NCBI RefSeq assembly: GCF_000744935.1
Contig: NZ_JQMW01000011.1
Coordinates: 372,001 to 436,000, forward strand
Direction of reading: 5' to 3'
DNA from: Clostridium sp. KNHs214
Lineage (GTDB): Bacteria; Bacillota; Clostridia; Clostridiales; Clostridiaceae
Length of the DNA: 64,000 nucleotides
Shown here: piece by piece, positions 9,087 to 17,382 of the stretch
How positions within the stretch are numbered: the stretch's first letter is position 1
How the letters are laid out: each line of letters begins with the position of its first letter
Notes under the pieces: generated by a model
Seen by the model: the letters and a program-made list of their open reading frames with translations, nothing else
The model's database searches: none
Told to the model about the DNA's origin: nothing
Position numbers and translations under genes: made by a program

Positions 9087-10478
9087 TTACTTTAAACTTT
9101 CAGCAAAACCCTTATTTCTCCACTTTCCCTTTTTAAAGAAAATTGTAGTTATAATAGCTCCTAGTGTCCATGAGACAAGCAGTGAAATAAATGTAGATTC
9201 AGGTCTTCCTGTAGGATATGCTGCGCTTCTAGTAAGATAAGCAATTCCATAAGCCACAGGAACACGCATAATAACTGTAGTAATTAGTGAAATCCACATA
9301 GGTGTCATTGTATCTCCTGCGCCTCTCATAACACCTGATAAACTTTGGGTTACAGCCATTGCAATATACCCTAGGGCAAGAATTTTCATCATATGCATAC
9401 TTAAATCAACTAGCTCTTTTGTATCAGTAAAAATTCCCATAAGATATTTTCCAAAAATCAAAATTAGAATTGTTATAGTAGTGGACACTCCAACTGCAAT
9501 CATGGTACCATCCTTAGTTCCCTTTTCTACTCTATCCATTTTTCTAGCTCCAATATTTTGACCGGCGTAAGTTGTCATAGCAGTTCCAAAAGTAAAGTTA
9601 GGCATCATAGCAAATCCATCTACACGCATAACTATTACATTACAAGCAATAACCATTTCTCCAAAACTATTAGTTAGAGATTGTACAACTATCATGGCAA
9701 GGGAAAATATTGCCTGAGTTAATCCAGATGGTAATCCCAGTTTTATAAGTTGAAGAGAGTAGTCCTTCTCAACTTTCAACATTTTTAAATTAAAGTCAAA
9801 TACACTCCTCATTTTTGATAATTTAATAATACAAAGCACCGCTGATATTCCTTGAGCAACAACAGTTGCAATGGCAACTCCTGGGACTCCCAAGCCCATA
9901 CCTGCAACAAACCAAATGTCCAATATAACATTTAAAATTGTAGAAATAATCAAAAATACAAGTGCAGATACAGAGTCACCTAGTCCACGAAGAACTCCTG
10001 CTAAAATGTTATAGTAAGCAAAGCCTGCAATACCTACATAATAAATTATAAGGTATTTTGTACACCAATCAATTATAGAAGCTGGTGTTTTTAATAATAA
10101 AAGCAGTGGACGTGTAACAATAGGTCCTACAATCATTATTATTACAGAAGCAATAGCAGTAAGTGTCATACAAACACCAATGGTATGGGATAATTGCTTA
10201 CGTTTTTTTGCTCCAAAATATTGAGCAACCATAATGCCTGCTCCTGTTGCAATTCCAACAAAAAGCACAAGTAAAAGATTTAGTATTGGAGCTGCACTGC
10301 CAACTGCAGCAAGAGCATTATCACCTACATATTTTCCTACAATAATAGAATCAGCTGTGTTATAAAGCTGCTGAGCTACGTTTCCAATTAGCATCGGTAT
10401 AGAAAATTCAACAATTCTTTTCCATGGTGTGCCCTCAGTCATATCCTTTGCGGTAAACATTTTTGAAATTTTTTCCAT
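9087..10478 (-). CDS. MATE-family multidrug/sodium antiporter (first copy)
   Basis: The 463-residue protein has twelve hydrophobic segments in two homologous halves, each opening with the MATE pattern (IPMLIGNVAQQLYNTADSIIVGKYVG in residues about 29-54, and a matching LGLPSGLTQAIFSL near 247). MATE proteins expel cationic drugs in exchange for Na+ or H+. The protein ends in a basic tail. It is transcribed divergently from a second MATE gene, with 319 bp between them that hold a perfect 28-bp inverted repeat. The ATG at 10478 follows a GGGAGGGAG site. The substrate is unknown. Confidence 0.88.
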   Translation of the reverse strand: MEKISKMFTAKDMTEGTPWKRIVEFSIPMLIGNVAQQLYNTADSIIVGKYVGDNALAAVGSAAPILNLLLVLFVGIATGAGIMVAQYFGAKKRKQLSHTIGVCMTLTAIASVIIMIVGPIVTRPLLLLLKTPASIIDWCTKYLIIYYVGIAGFAYYNILAGVLRGLGDSVSALVFLIISTILNVILDIWFVAGMGLGVPGVAIATVVAQGISAVLCIIKLSKMRSVFDFNLKMLKVEKDYSLQLIKLGLPSGLTQAIFSLAMIVVQSLTNSFGEMVIACNVIVMRVDGFAMMPNFTFGTAMTTYAGQNIGARKMDRVEKGTKDGTMIAVGVSTTITILILIFGKYLMGIFTDTKELVDLSMHMMKILALGYIAMAVTQSLSGVMRGAGDTMTPMWISLITTVIMRVPVAYGIAYLTRSAAYPTGRPESTFISLLVSWTLGAIITTIFFKKGKWRNKGFAESLK

Positions 10479-10646
10479 ATTCTTCTCCCTCCCTATTATT
10501 AATTATAACATAACTCTCAGACAATAATTCTAAATTTCTTCAAAAACATCGATTATTCCTTTTTACACCTTATTTACCGCGTTTTCCCACTATAGTATTG
10601 TAAATTCGTCGTAAAGCTTTATTTTGCACGGTTTAAGTAATCCTAT

Positions 10647-10710
10647 TACTGGGGACGGTTAAGCTATTTTAGCTTAATTCATAGCTAAAATAGCTTAACC
10701 GTCCCCAGTA
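10647..10710. repeat. GGGGACGG-type perfect inverted repeat
   Basis: Two perfect 28-bp arms starting TACTGGGGACGGTTAAGC surround an 8-base loop, followed by TTTTTTATTT on the plus strand. A half copy (TTAACCGTCCCCA) lies at about 10748-10760 and a diverged hairpin with the same ends at 13270-13326. Many Clostridia carry dispersed repeats of the GGGGACGG type; I know the motif but not a settled function. It could end transcription for either divergent neighbour, though neither gene points toward it. Confidence 0.7.
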
Positions 10711-10797
10711 TTTTTTATTTTATTTTTGATTCATAACTAAAACTTCTTAACCGTCCCCATTATTTTGGTGTATACTTAACAGTGGGGGGGAACAAGA

Positions 10798-12180
10798 ATG
10801 AGACAAAAAAATGATTTTACTAAGGGAAGTGTTCCAAAACGCATATTAAGTCTTGCTTTACCAATGACTTTAGCGCAACTTATAAACATTCTTTATAATA
10901 TTGTGGATCGTATGTATATTGGTAGAATTCCAGGGGCATCCACTCTAGCTCTTACGGGTATTGGTATTACACTTCCTATTATTACAATAATAATGGCTTT
11001 TGCTAATCTTTTTGGAATGGGTGGTGCTCCACTTTGTTCTATCGCTAGGGGTAGGGGTGATATTGAAGAAGCTGAAAAAATAATGGGAAACTCTTTTTCG
11101 CTTTTAATTATATTTGGTGCCGCACTAACTATATTAGGATTAATTTTTAAGAAACCTCTGCTATTTCTTTTTGGTTCTAGCAGTTCTACATTTTCATATG
11201 CAAATGACTATATTACAATTTATTTAATTGGAAGCATATTTGTCATGATAAGCCTTGGAATGAATAGTTTTATTAATTGTCAAGGATTTGGACGAATAGG
11301 CATGATGACTATTTTACTAGGTGCTATTACAAATATCATATTAGACCCTATTTTTATATTTTTATTCCATATGGGTGTTAAAGGTGCGGCATTAGCTACT
11401 GTAATATCGCAATTTTTATCCTGTTATTGGGTTTTAAAATTTTTAACTGGCAGAGATGCAATTCTTAAGCTTAAATATAAAAATTTGAAAATAAATTTTT
11501 CAATATTAAAGAGGATTGTTTTTCTTGGATTATCTAGTTTTATTATGGCTCTTACCAATAGTGTTGTACAAGTTGTTTGTAATATTACTTTGCAAATTTA
11601 CGGTGGAGATTTATATATAGGTATCATGACTATTATTAATTCTGTTCGTGAAATTATTATAATGCCTGTAAGGGGAATTACTAACGGTTCTCAACCGGTT
11701 CTAGGCTTCAATTACGGTGCAAAAGAATATGGTCGAGTTAGAAGTGGAATTAAATTTATGTCTGTAGTTTGCATAATATATACATTTGTACTGTGGCTTA
11801 TTTTAAGAACTTTTCCTGAATTTTTTATAAGAATATTTAGTAATGATCCTGAACTAATCAAAAAAGGAGTTCCTGCAATGAATATCTACTTTTTCGGGTT
11901 CTTTATGATGTCTTTACAATTTTCAGGGCAATCTACTTACGTCGCCCTTGGAAAATCCAAGCAGGCAATATTCTTTTCACTGCTACGTAAAATAATTATC
12001 GTGGTTCCACTTACATTGATGCTACCTAAAATGTTTAATTTAGGCACTAATGGAGTATTCTTGGCCGAGCCAATTTCTAATTTCTTAGGAGGACTAGCTT
12101 GCTATATAACAATGCTGCTTACAATTTGGCCACGCCTTAAAGAAAAACAGGAATGCTTGAATGAGTCCAGCATATCGTAA
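10798..12180 (+). CDS. MATE-family multidrug/sodium antiporter (second copy)
   Basis: The 460-residue, twelve-helix exporter has the family entries LALPMTLAQLINILYNIVDR (about 18-37) and, in the second half, VFLGLSSFIMALTN. The loop motif NGSQPVLGFNYGAKEYGRV is typical of the DinF/MepA branch of MATE proteins. It differs strongly from the divergent neighbour, so it is not a recent duplicate. The start at 10798 lies eight bases behind a run of Gs (GTGGGGGGGAAC), a strong ribosome site. No regulator gene is adjacent. Confidence 0.88.
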   Translation: MRQKNDFTKGSVPKRILSLALPMTLAQLINILYNIVDRMYIGRIPGASTLALTGIGITLPIITIIMAFANLFGMGGAPLCSIARGRGDIEEAEKIMGNSFSLLIIFGAALTILGLIFKKPLLFLFGSSSSTFSYANDYITIYLIGSIFVMISLGMNSFINCQGFGRIGMMTILLGAITNIILDPIFIFLFHMGVKGAALATVISQFLSCYWVLKFLTGRDAILKLKYKNLKINFSILKRIVFLGLSSFIMALTNSVVQVVCNITLQIYGGDLYIGIMTIINSVREIIIMPVRGITNGSQPVLGFNYGAKEYGRVRSGIKFMSVVCIIYTFVLWLILRTFPEFFIRIFSNDPELIKKGVPAMNIYFFGFFMMSLQFSGQSTYVALGKSKQAIFFSLLRKIIIVVPLTLMLPKMFNLGTNGVFLAEPISNFLGGLACYITMLLTIWPRLKEKQECLNESSIS

Positions 12181-12344
12181 AAATATCAGAAACGCCGTAA
12201 TAATTGTATCCATACAATTGCCAAAATATTTTTTCAGCAATATAATAGTCCTAGCACCATAGAAGGCCAATAATATATAAAATTATTGTATGTACTATAA
12301 TTACATATGTTCCATACATAACATTTATATAGAATTTATAAACA

Positions 12345-12474
12345 GAGCTCTTAGCTTCAGATGGAGTTTTTACTCCAACTGAAGGTTAGAGCTCGTTATC
12401 CAGGGACGTAGCTGCCGTTATCTCCCACTTCGTTACAAGTGGGAGTGTTACGGCAGGTAGTCATCGGATAAATA
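12345..12474 (+). repeat. Paired-hairpin repeat, copy A
   Basis: Two adjacent stem-loops fill the middle of the 357-bp gap before the ECF gene. The first, at 12345-12394, has GAGCTCTTAGCTTCAG pairing with CTGAAGGTTAGAGCTC. The second, at 12395-12474, has an outer GTTATCC/GGATAAA stem enclosing CTGCCGTTATCTCCCACTT paired with AAGTGGGAGTGTTACGGCAG. The second module recurs at 31770-31850 and, diverged, at 541-608. The remaining parts of the gap (12181-12340 and 12475-12537) are AT-rich and show no known riboswitch. Confidence 0.75.
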
Positions 12475-12537
12475 ACATTTATTATAGTAGGCCTAGTAAT
12501 TTTATGGGAAAATATTAGCTGTAAGCGGGGGGATTAT

Positions 12538-13140
12538 ATGAAAAATAAAAATTTAAAAATACTAAAATTATGTCAAACTGCATTATTTGCGGCATTATGC
12601 TTTGTATCATTTACTTTTCTTCAAATTAAAATTCCAGTACCAGGGGGAGATGCTACTTCATTGCACATAGGTAATGCATTTTGTGTATTAGCTGCTTTAC
12701 TTCTTGGTGGATGGTATGGAGGATTGGCTGGCGCTATTGGAATGACCATAGCAGATTTACTAGATCCTGTATATATTTTAGTAGCACCAAAAACATTTGT
12801 ATTGAAATTATGTATCGGTTTAATAACAGGATTAGTTGCTCATAAGTATGGAAAAATAAGCAAGAGCAATGATAAGGGTTATATATTTAAATGGAGCATT
12901 ATCGCTTCAATTTGTGGACTAGGTTTTAATGTAATTTTCGATCCTGTAGTAGGATATTTCTATAAACAATATATTTTAGGACAACCTCAAAAGGCTGCGG
13001 CAATCCTAGCTAAATTAAGCGCATTTGCTACATTTTTTAACGCAGTTGTATCTGTAATACTAGTAGCTTTAATTTATAATGCTATATTGCCACTTTTAAA
13101 GAAATCAGGCTTTCTATTGCCAGTAGGAAAAGATAAATAG
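12538..13140 (+). CDS. ECF transporter S component (substrate-binding membrane subunit)
   Basis: The 200-residue membrane protein has about six helices. The family pattern is clear: an N-terminal ALFAALCFVSFTFLQIKIP helix, the VPGGDATSLHIGNAFCVLAA loop and the GGWYGGLAGAIGMTIADLLD segment, resembling the predicted riboflavin/hydroxymethylpyrimidine S-component families. S components capture a vitamin and dock on a shared EcfAA'T energy module encoded elsewhere. No ATPase or T gene is nearby, so it is a group II (solitary) S component. The ligand cannot be read. The ATG follows AAGCGGGGGGATT. A promoter was not identified. Confidence 0.85.
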   Translation: MKNKNLKILKLCQTALFAALCFVSFTFLQIKIPVPGGDATSLHIGNAFCVLAALLLGGWYGGLAGAIGMTIADLLDPVYILVAPKTFVLKLCIGLITGLVAHKYGKISKSNDKGYIFKWSIIASICGLGFNVIFDPVVGYFYKQYILGQPQKAAAILAKLSAFATFFNAVVSVILVALIYNAILPLLKKSGFLLPVGKDK

Positions 13141-13269
13141 TAACTAAAATCTATTAGCCACAAACTGCCTGTTCAATTCCATAACTTTCCAAGTTATATA
13201 TTAAGAAATATATAGTATTATTAAACCACAAAAGGTACAATGCGGTGGAATTATACCTGGGGATATACC

Positions 13270-13326
13270 TGGGGACGGTTAATTCTTTTTAGCAATATTT
13301 TGATGAAAAATTGTTAACTGTCCCTG
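13270..13326. repeat. Diverged GGGGACGG-type hairpin
   Basis: CTGGGGACGGTTAATTCTTTTT faces an inverted AAAATTGTTAACTGTCCCTG arm. It is related to the perfect repeat at 10647-10710, with several mismatches. It lies downstream of the ECF gene. Confidence 0.6.
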
Positions 13327-13330
13327 TTTT

Positions 13331-13412
13331 ATAGGTTCATCAAGGATTACCAATACTAAATCCTCGTAAAGAATTTATAAGAATAAAATAGATAAACCCA
13401 CCACGCTTTTGA
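13331..13412. repeat. Left copy of a scar repeat: ABC ATPase fragment plus endonuclease tail
   Basis: Bases 13331-13360 read on the minus strand encode LVLVILDEP, a Walker B piece of an ABC ATPase. Then 13368-13391 on the plus strand encodes KEFIRIK-stop, like the tail of the LAGLIDADG gene at 35343-35765. Half of the ACCCAtCACG terminator follows, cut off where the GC-rich element begins. The same arrangement recurs at 31656-31737 in the same orientation on the other side of the mobile region. Confidence 0.65.
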
Positions 13413-13526
13413 TACAATCCCTTGTCAAGTGCTCATGTACGGTAAAGAAGCAAGCAACCGAAAACAAGAGATAGACCGCCAGCACCACACTATTCCGAAC
13501 CAAAGAAAACAAAGACCAAAAGACAA

Positions 13527-13677
13527 GCATTGTGGAAATGTGCATAACAGGCTATGGAATCATGGATAACTCTATTCACAGAACATGGAAAAGCTAAAGT
13601 GCAGCTTTCCCACATTCTGCAAACAGAGTTACCCACAACTCCATAAGACAGCCAGTTATACACATTCCCACAATGCC
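13527..13677. repeat. 151-bp imperfect palindrome near the left end of the mobilizable element
   Basis: The GCATTGTGGAAATGTGCATAA arm at 13527 pairs with TTATACACATTCCCACAATGC ending at 13677. The complementarity continues inward through GGATAACTCT/AGAGTTACCC and AAAGCT blocks. The stretch contains TTATCCAC-like words on both strands. It may be a transfer or replication origin, or a regulatory structure of the element. No real gene is seen between 13141 and 13823. Confidence 0.6.
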
Positions 13678-13769
13678 GACTACTACGGAATCCCTCTCAT
13701 ACCTATCTACAAAAACACGATAAGGATTCAATACCTTAATTTGGAAATATTTGTTGGCAGAAAAAATAC

Positions 13770-13798
13770 TTGCGTGCGCACGCATATTGATGTATAAT
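13770..13798 (+). promoter_or_regulatory. marR-MATE promoter with 14-bp palindromic operator
   Basis: A TTGCGT -35 (13770-13775) and a TATAAT -10 (13793-13798) are spaced by 17 bases. The perfect palindrome TGCGTGCGCACGCA (13771-13784) overlaps the -35 box, a good position for autorepression by the MarR protein encoded just downstream. Confidence 0.7.
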
Positions 13799-13823
13799 AC
13801 GTTCTGATTGGAGGTATATATCT

Positions 13824-14273
13824 ATGCAACTATTAAAATGGCTTTCCGTAACAGGCCGATTTTACAAAATCTATTTGGACAAGCAACTTGCCCCCTATGG
13901 AATCAACAACAGTCAATATATGTTCTTAATCAAAATCTGTCGTTCGCCCGGTATTCTACAAGATTCTTTGTTGAATATGTTCTATGTTCATCCAAGCAAT
14001 ATTGTACGGACGGTTGCGACATTGGAAAAGCAGGGAATGATTACACGTTCTCCCAATGATAAGGATAAGCGGACATGTAAATTGTATCCTACAGAAAGAG
14101 CATTGTCTATTATTGACGAGATACAGATGATATGCGAAAAGACAGAAGCTCTTTTATTGCAGGGTATGAGCGAATCCGAGCAGAACCTTTTTATGGATTT
14201 CTTAATACAGGCGGGCAGAAATATCACATCGGAACTCCATATAGAGAGAAGGGGGGAGGAGTTCAATGACTGA
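13824..14273 (+). CDS. MarR-family transcriptional regulator
   Basis: The 149-residue winged-helix protein has N-terminal dimerisation helices, a recognition region near VHPSNIVRTVATLEKQGMI, and the wing RSPNDKDKRTCKLYPT, which fits the D.R...L wing of MarR proteins. Such repressors release DNA when they bind a small aromatic or drug ligand. The start at 13824 follows GGAGGT. The stop overlaps the start of the MATE gene by 8 bases, so the pair is translationally coupled. A perfect palindrome in the promoter is the likely operator. Codon use is richer in GC than in the chromosome, consistent with transfer. Confidence 0.88.
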   Translation: MQLLKWLSVTGRFYKIYLDKQLAPYGINNSQYMFLIKICRSPGILQDSLLNMFYVHPSNIVRTVATLEKQGMITRSPNDKDKRTCKLYPTERALSIIDEIQMICEKTEALLLQGMSESEQNLFMDFLIQAGRNITSELHIERRGEEFND

Positions 14274-15636
14274 AAATCCTCTGGGCTATGAAAAAATTTC
14301 AAAGCTGTTGAAAAATTTTGCTGTTCCCAGTATTGTGGCGTCTCTTGTCGGCTCAATCTACAATATTGTGGATCAGATTTTTATTGGTCAAGGGGTCGGT
14401 TATTTGGGAAATGCAGCAACCAATGTTGCCTACCCGTTTTCTACCATCTGCCTTGCCATTGCACTACTGGTCGGAATTGGCAGTGCTTCCCGTGTTTCCC
14501 TCTGTCTTGGACGCAAAGAGCCGAAAGCTGCCGCCAAAGCAGCGGGAAATGGTATTGTTCTGATGGGAATTTTCGGAATTATTTATTTGCTGGTTGGAGA
14601 AACTTTTCTGTCTTTGCTCCTAAAGGCATTTGGGGCAACGACAGATGTATTTCCATATGCAAAGCAGTATGCCAGCATAACATTGATTGGAATGCCGTTT
14701 CTCATTGTAACGAATGGTATGAGCAATTTGATTCGAGCAGATGGAAAACCAAAGTATTCAATGGTCTGCATGGTTGTGGGAGCTATTATCAATACCATTC
14801 TTGACCCCATTTTTATTTTTGTTTGCGATTGGGGAATTGCCGGCGGAGCTTGGGCAACGGTTATTGGGCAAATTTTTTCTTTCATACTCGCACTCCGTTA
14901 TCTATGGCGTTTCCAAACAATCCATTTTGAAAAAGAGTCGTTTTTATTAGACATTAAAGAAAGCCTGAAAATTTGCAGCATGGGGATAAGCAGCAGCTCA
15001 AATCAGATTGCAGTTACCGTGATTCAAATCATTCAGTACAATTCGTTGACTTATTACGGCGCATTAACAAAATATGGAACGGATATTCCCTTGGCAGCTT
15101 GCGGAATTGTTATGAAAACAAATGCCATAATCCTTGCGATTGTTGTAGGAATCTCGCAAGGGACACAGCCGATTATCGGTTTCAACTATGGAGCAAGGCA
15201 ATATCATCGGGTACGGGAGGCTTACATGCTTGCAGTAAAGTGGAATCTTGTTGTTTCCACTATTGCTTTTATCGCATTTCAATTTTTCCCGCAATCTATC
15301 ATTTCACTATTCGGAGACGGGGACGAGCTGTGTTTTGAATTTGCTGTTTTGTTCATGCGTACCTATCTTTTCATGGTGTTGGTAAATGGTGTGCAGTTGC
15401 TTTCTTCCAGCTTTTTTACCGCAATAGGAAAAGCGTTAAAAGGTGCTCTGTTGGCATTAACAAGGCAGACCTTTTTCTTGATTCCGCTTACCCTGCTGCT
15501 CCCGCTTCGTTTCGGAATTATGGGAGTATTGCTAGCGGGGCCTGTTGCTGATTTTTCAGCGTTTGTGCTATCTATTGTGTTAGTGGGAACAGAATTAAGA
15601 AAGCAAAAAAATGCAACACATATTAGTCCACAGTAA
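14266..15636 (+). CDS. MATE-family exporter, cargo of the mobilizable element
   Basis: The 456-residue, twelve-helix transporter has the entry pattern FAVPSIVASLVGSIYNIVDQ and the second-half loop ISQGTQPIIGFNYGARQYHRV. It is the third MATE gene within 6.5 kb but differs in base composition from the two chromosomal ones. It overlaps marR by 8 bases and is presumably repressed by it. Drug export in exchange for Na+ or H+ is the family role; the actual substrate is unknown. The gene is intact. Confidence 0.88.
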   Translation: MTENPLGYEKISKLLKNFAVPSIVASLVGSIYNIVDQIFIGQGVGYLGNAATNVAYPFSTICLAIALLVGIGSASRVSLCLGRKEPKAAAKAAGNGIVLMGIFGIIYLLVGETFLSLLLKAFGATTDVFPYAKQYASITLIGMPFLIVTNGMSNLIRADGKPKYSMVCMVVGAIINTILDPIFIFVCDWGIAGGAWATVIGQIFSFILALRYLWRFQTIHFEKESFLLDIKESLKICSMGISSSSNQIAVTVIQIIQYNSLTYYGALTKYGTDIPLAACGIVMKTNAIILAIVVGISQGTQPIIGFNYGARQYHRVREAYMLAVKWNLVVSTIAFIAFQFFPQSIISLFGDGDELCFEFAVLFMRTYLFMVLVNGVQLLSSSFFTAIGKALKGALLALTRQTFFLIPLTLLLPLRFGIMGVLLAGPVADFSAFVLSIVLVGTELRKQKNATHISPQ

Positions 15637-15786
15637 AATGAACGGGCTACGTCCGCTATTGACAGCCCCGCCTGTCTTTGCTTTTAGGCAGCTAAGGGGC
15701 GACAGCAAAAAGTGCTGCCGCCTCTTACATTATAAAAGCAACTATCAATCATGCACTACCCTTTTAGGAGGAAAGGGGGAATTTCC

Positions 15787-16233
15787 ATGACCTGCACAAA
15801 AGATTACCGGGAACATATCGAGTATACCTTTCACGCCTTTTGCAAAGTCGTTATCCGCAACGCAACGATTACCGCAGCAAGGGCAAGGAGCAGAAAGTAC
15901 AAAAGAGAAATATCCCTTGAATACCTCACAGAAGAAAATCACTACCCTTTAAGCACAGCAGATAAGTATTTCCAAGCCCCGGAGCCGGACGAGGAATACA
16001 CGCTTACCCTTTGCGGCGATACCGTCATTTTCAGTAACGCCTTACTTGTGGAAGCTCTGTCACGGCTGGACACAAAGAAACGGGAAATGGTTTACCTGTC
16101 CTTTTTCCAGAAAGTGCCGCAGCATGAAATCGGCAGACGGTACGGGCGCAGCCGCAGCACAGCGGGCTATCATATCCGAAAAGCCCTGCGGCAGCTACAA
16201 GCGGAAATGGAGGGAATGGCGTATGAGGAATAG
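15787..16233 (+). CDS. Sigma-70-like (region 4) regulatory protein of the element
   Basis: The 148-residue protein's C-terminal half is a sigma region 4 helix-turn-helix: ALSRLDTKKREMVYLSFF, then the HTH QHEIGRRYGRSRSTAGYHIRKALRQL. The N-terminal part (EHIEYTFHAFCKVVIRNA) matches the short sigma-like proteins found before the mobilisation genes of many clostridial conjugative and mobilizable elements. It probably regulates element genes. I chose the ATG at 15787 behind AGGAGGAAAGGGGG. The next small gene overlaps its end. Confidence 0.82.
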   Translation: MTCTKDYREHIEYTFHAFCKVVIRNATITAARARSRKYKREISLEYLTEENHYPLSTADKYFQAPEPDEEYTLTLCGDTVIFSNALLVEALSRLDTKKREMVYLSFFQKVPQHEIGRRYGRSRSTAGYHIRKALRQLQAEMEGMAYEE

Positions 16234-16426
16234 CAGACTTCTCCCCTATGAAACAATCGTACAAGCCGCCAGCGGGGAGCCGGAAGCGGTCAACACCGTA
16301 TTGCAGCACTACCGCAGCCACATACGATATGCCGCCCTTGTAAACGGACAGATAGACCAAGATACAGAGGACTATATAACCCAAACGCTGCTTACCGCAC
16401 TTTTCAAGTTTCGTTTTGAGGGATAG
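16223..16426 (+). CDS. Helix-turn-helix domain protein of the element
   Basis: The 67-residue protein begins MRNSRLLPYETIVQAASGEP. The segment AASGEPEAVNTVLQHYRSHI is the signature of small helix-turn-helix proteins that follow a sigma-like gene in Tn916- and Tn4451-related elements. Its start overlaps the end of the sigma-like gene by 11 bases, which points to coupled translation. It may help control excision or transfer; the exact role is not known to me. Confidence 0.75.
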   Translation: MRNSRLLPYETIVQAASGEPEAVNTVLQHYRSHIRYAALVNGQIDQDTEDYITQTLLTALFKFRFEG

Positions 16427-16470
16427 CCCCGCAGTCTACAACTGAATAACCACCGCTTTGTCGGCAACCG

Positions 16471-16509
16471 AAAGCAGTAAATCTATTCAATGGATTTGCT
16501 GCTTTTTTC
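16471..16509 (+). terminator. Terminator after the sigma/HTH pair
   Basis: The AAAGCAGTAAATC arm pairs with GATTTGCTGC, followed by TTTTTT. The rest of the 16427-16983 gap holds short GC-rich direct words (GTGTTGTAGGAA and GGCAAAATttCC, each at least twice) but no gene. It is a plausible oriT position in front of mobC. Confidence 0.75.
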
Positions 16510-16983
16510 GTTCCCATTTTGGCGTTTTTAGAAATCACCTGTATTAAAAACAAAAGAAAATTTGCCACCGGATTTGGCAAAATCCCATTTTAGCCGTGGA
16601 GGGTAACAAAGAAAAAAATCCTGCTATTGTCCGTCTTTTTTGCCTTGCCCGGTGTTGTAGGAAGTGAACGGGAAAATTTCAATTCCTACCACCGCAGGTT
16701 TGGCAAAATTTCCTTTTGTGGTGTTGTAGGAAATGACGGGAAATTTACAAAAAATGCCGCCGCACTTTGCCTGTTCGGGATTTTCAATCGTATTAGTAAC
16801 AAAGGCAGGACAGGATTTTAGGTTACTAAGAGCAAGATTCTACCGCAGTACCAAATTTCGCTGTTCGCTCATTTTGTCCTTGCGGGAATCTTGTTGGGGA
16901 GTGCCTTCCCCAAACCCTGCTTATGCGGCTTTTGCCGCTTATCCCTGCCGCTGTCATGCGGCAAACGAAAGGAGGTTATAACC

Positions 16984-17382
16984 ATGCCGAAACGATACAA
17001 CACGCCCCACCGCAGCCGGGTAATCAAAACCCGGCTGACCGAGGAAGAATACGCCGACTTTACCGCCCGGCTTTCCCCTTATGGTATGAGCCAGTCTGAA
17101 TTTATCCGGCAAGCCATTACACGGGCAACCATACGCCCCATTGTTACCGTGTCCCCGGTCAATGATGAACTGCTTGCCGCAGTCGGGAAGCTGACCGCCG
17201 AATATGGCAGAATCGGCGGCAACCTCAATCAGATTGCCCGGTATCTGAACGAATACGGTGTGCCGTACAACGCCCTGTCCGGCGAAGTCCGAGCCGCCAT
17301 TTCCGACCTTGCAGCCTTGAAGTTTGAAGTCTTGCAGAAAGTAGGTGAAGCCGTTGGCAACATTCAAACATATCAGCTCTAA
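16984..17382 (+). CDS. MobC-type relaxosome accessory protein
   Basis: The 132-residue protein has an N-terminal ribbon-helix-helix-like region (VIKTRLTEEEYADFTARLSPYGMSQSEFIRQAI) and the conserved MobC block IGGNLNQIARYLNE. MobC proteins help the relaxase open DNA at oriT. The ATG at 16984 lies behind AAAGGAGGT. The end overlaps the TTG start of the relaxase by 29 bases. MobC itself is intact, although its partner relaxase is not. Confidence 0.88.
   Translation: MPKRYNTPHRSRVIKTRLTEEEYADFTARLSPYGMSQSEFIRQAITRATIRPIVTVSPVNDELLAAVGKLTAEYGRIGGNLNQIARYLNEYGVPYNALSGEVRAAISDLAALKFEVLQKVGEAVGNIQTYQL

Noticed and set aside
12181-12537. A vitamin riboswitch in front of the ECF S-component
   Set aside because: The structured part is the dispersed paired-hairpin repeat that also occurs at unrelated genes. 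No FMN or thiamine aptamer core words were seen.
13585-13797. A 70-codon plus-strand frame and its antisense partner before marR
   Set aside because: They run across the 151-bp palindrome, lack a ribosome site and show unnatural composition. The double-strand openness follows from the palindrome.
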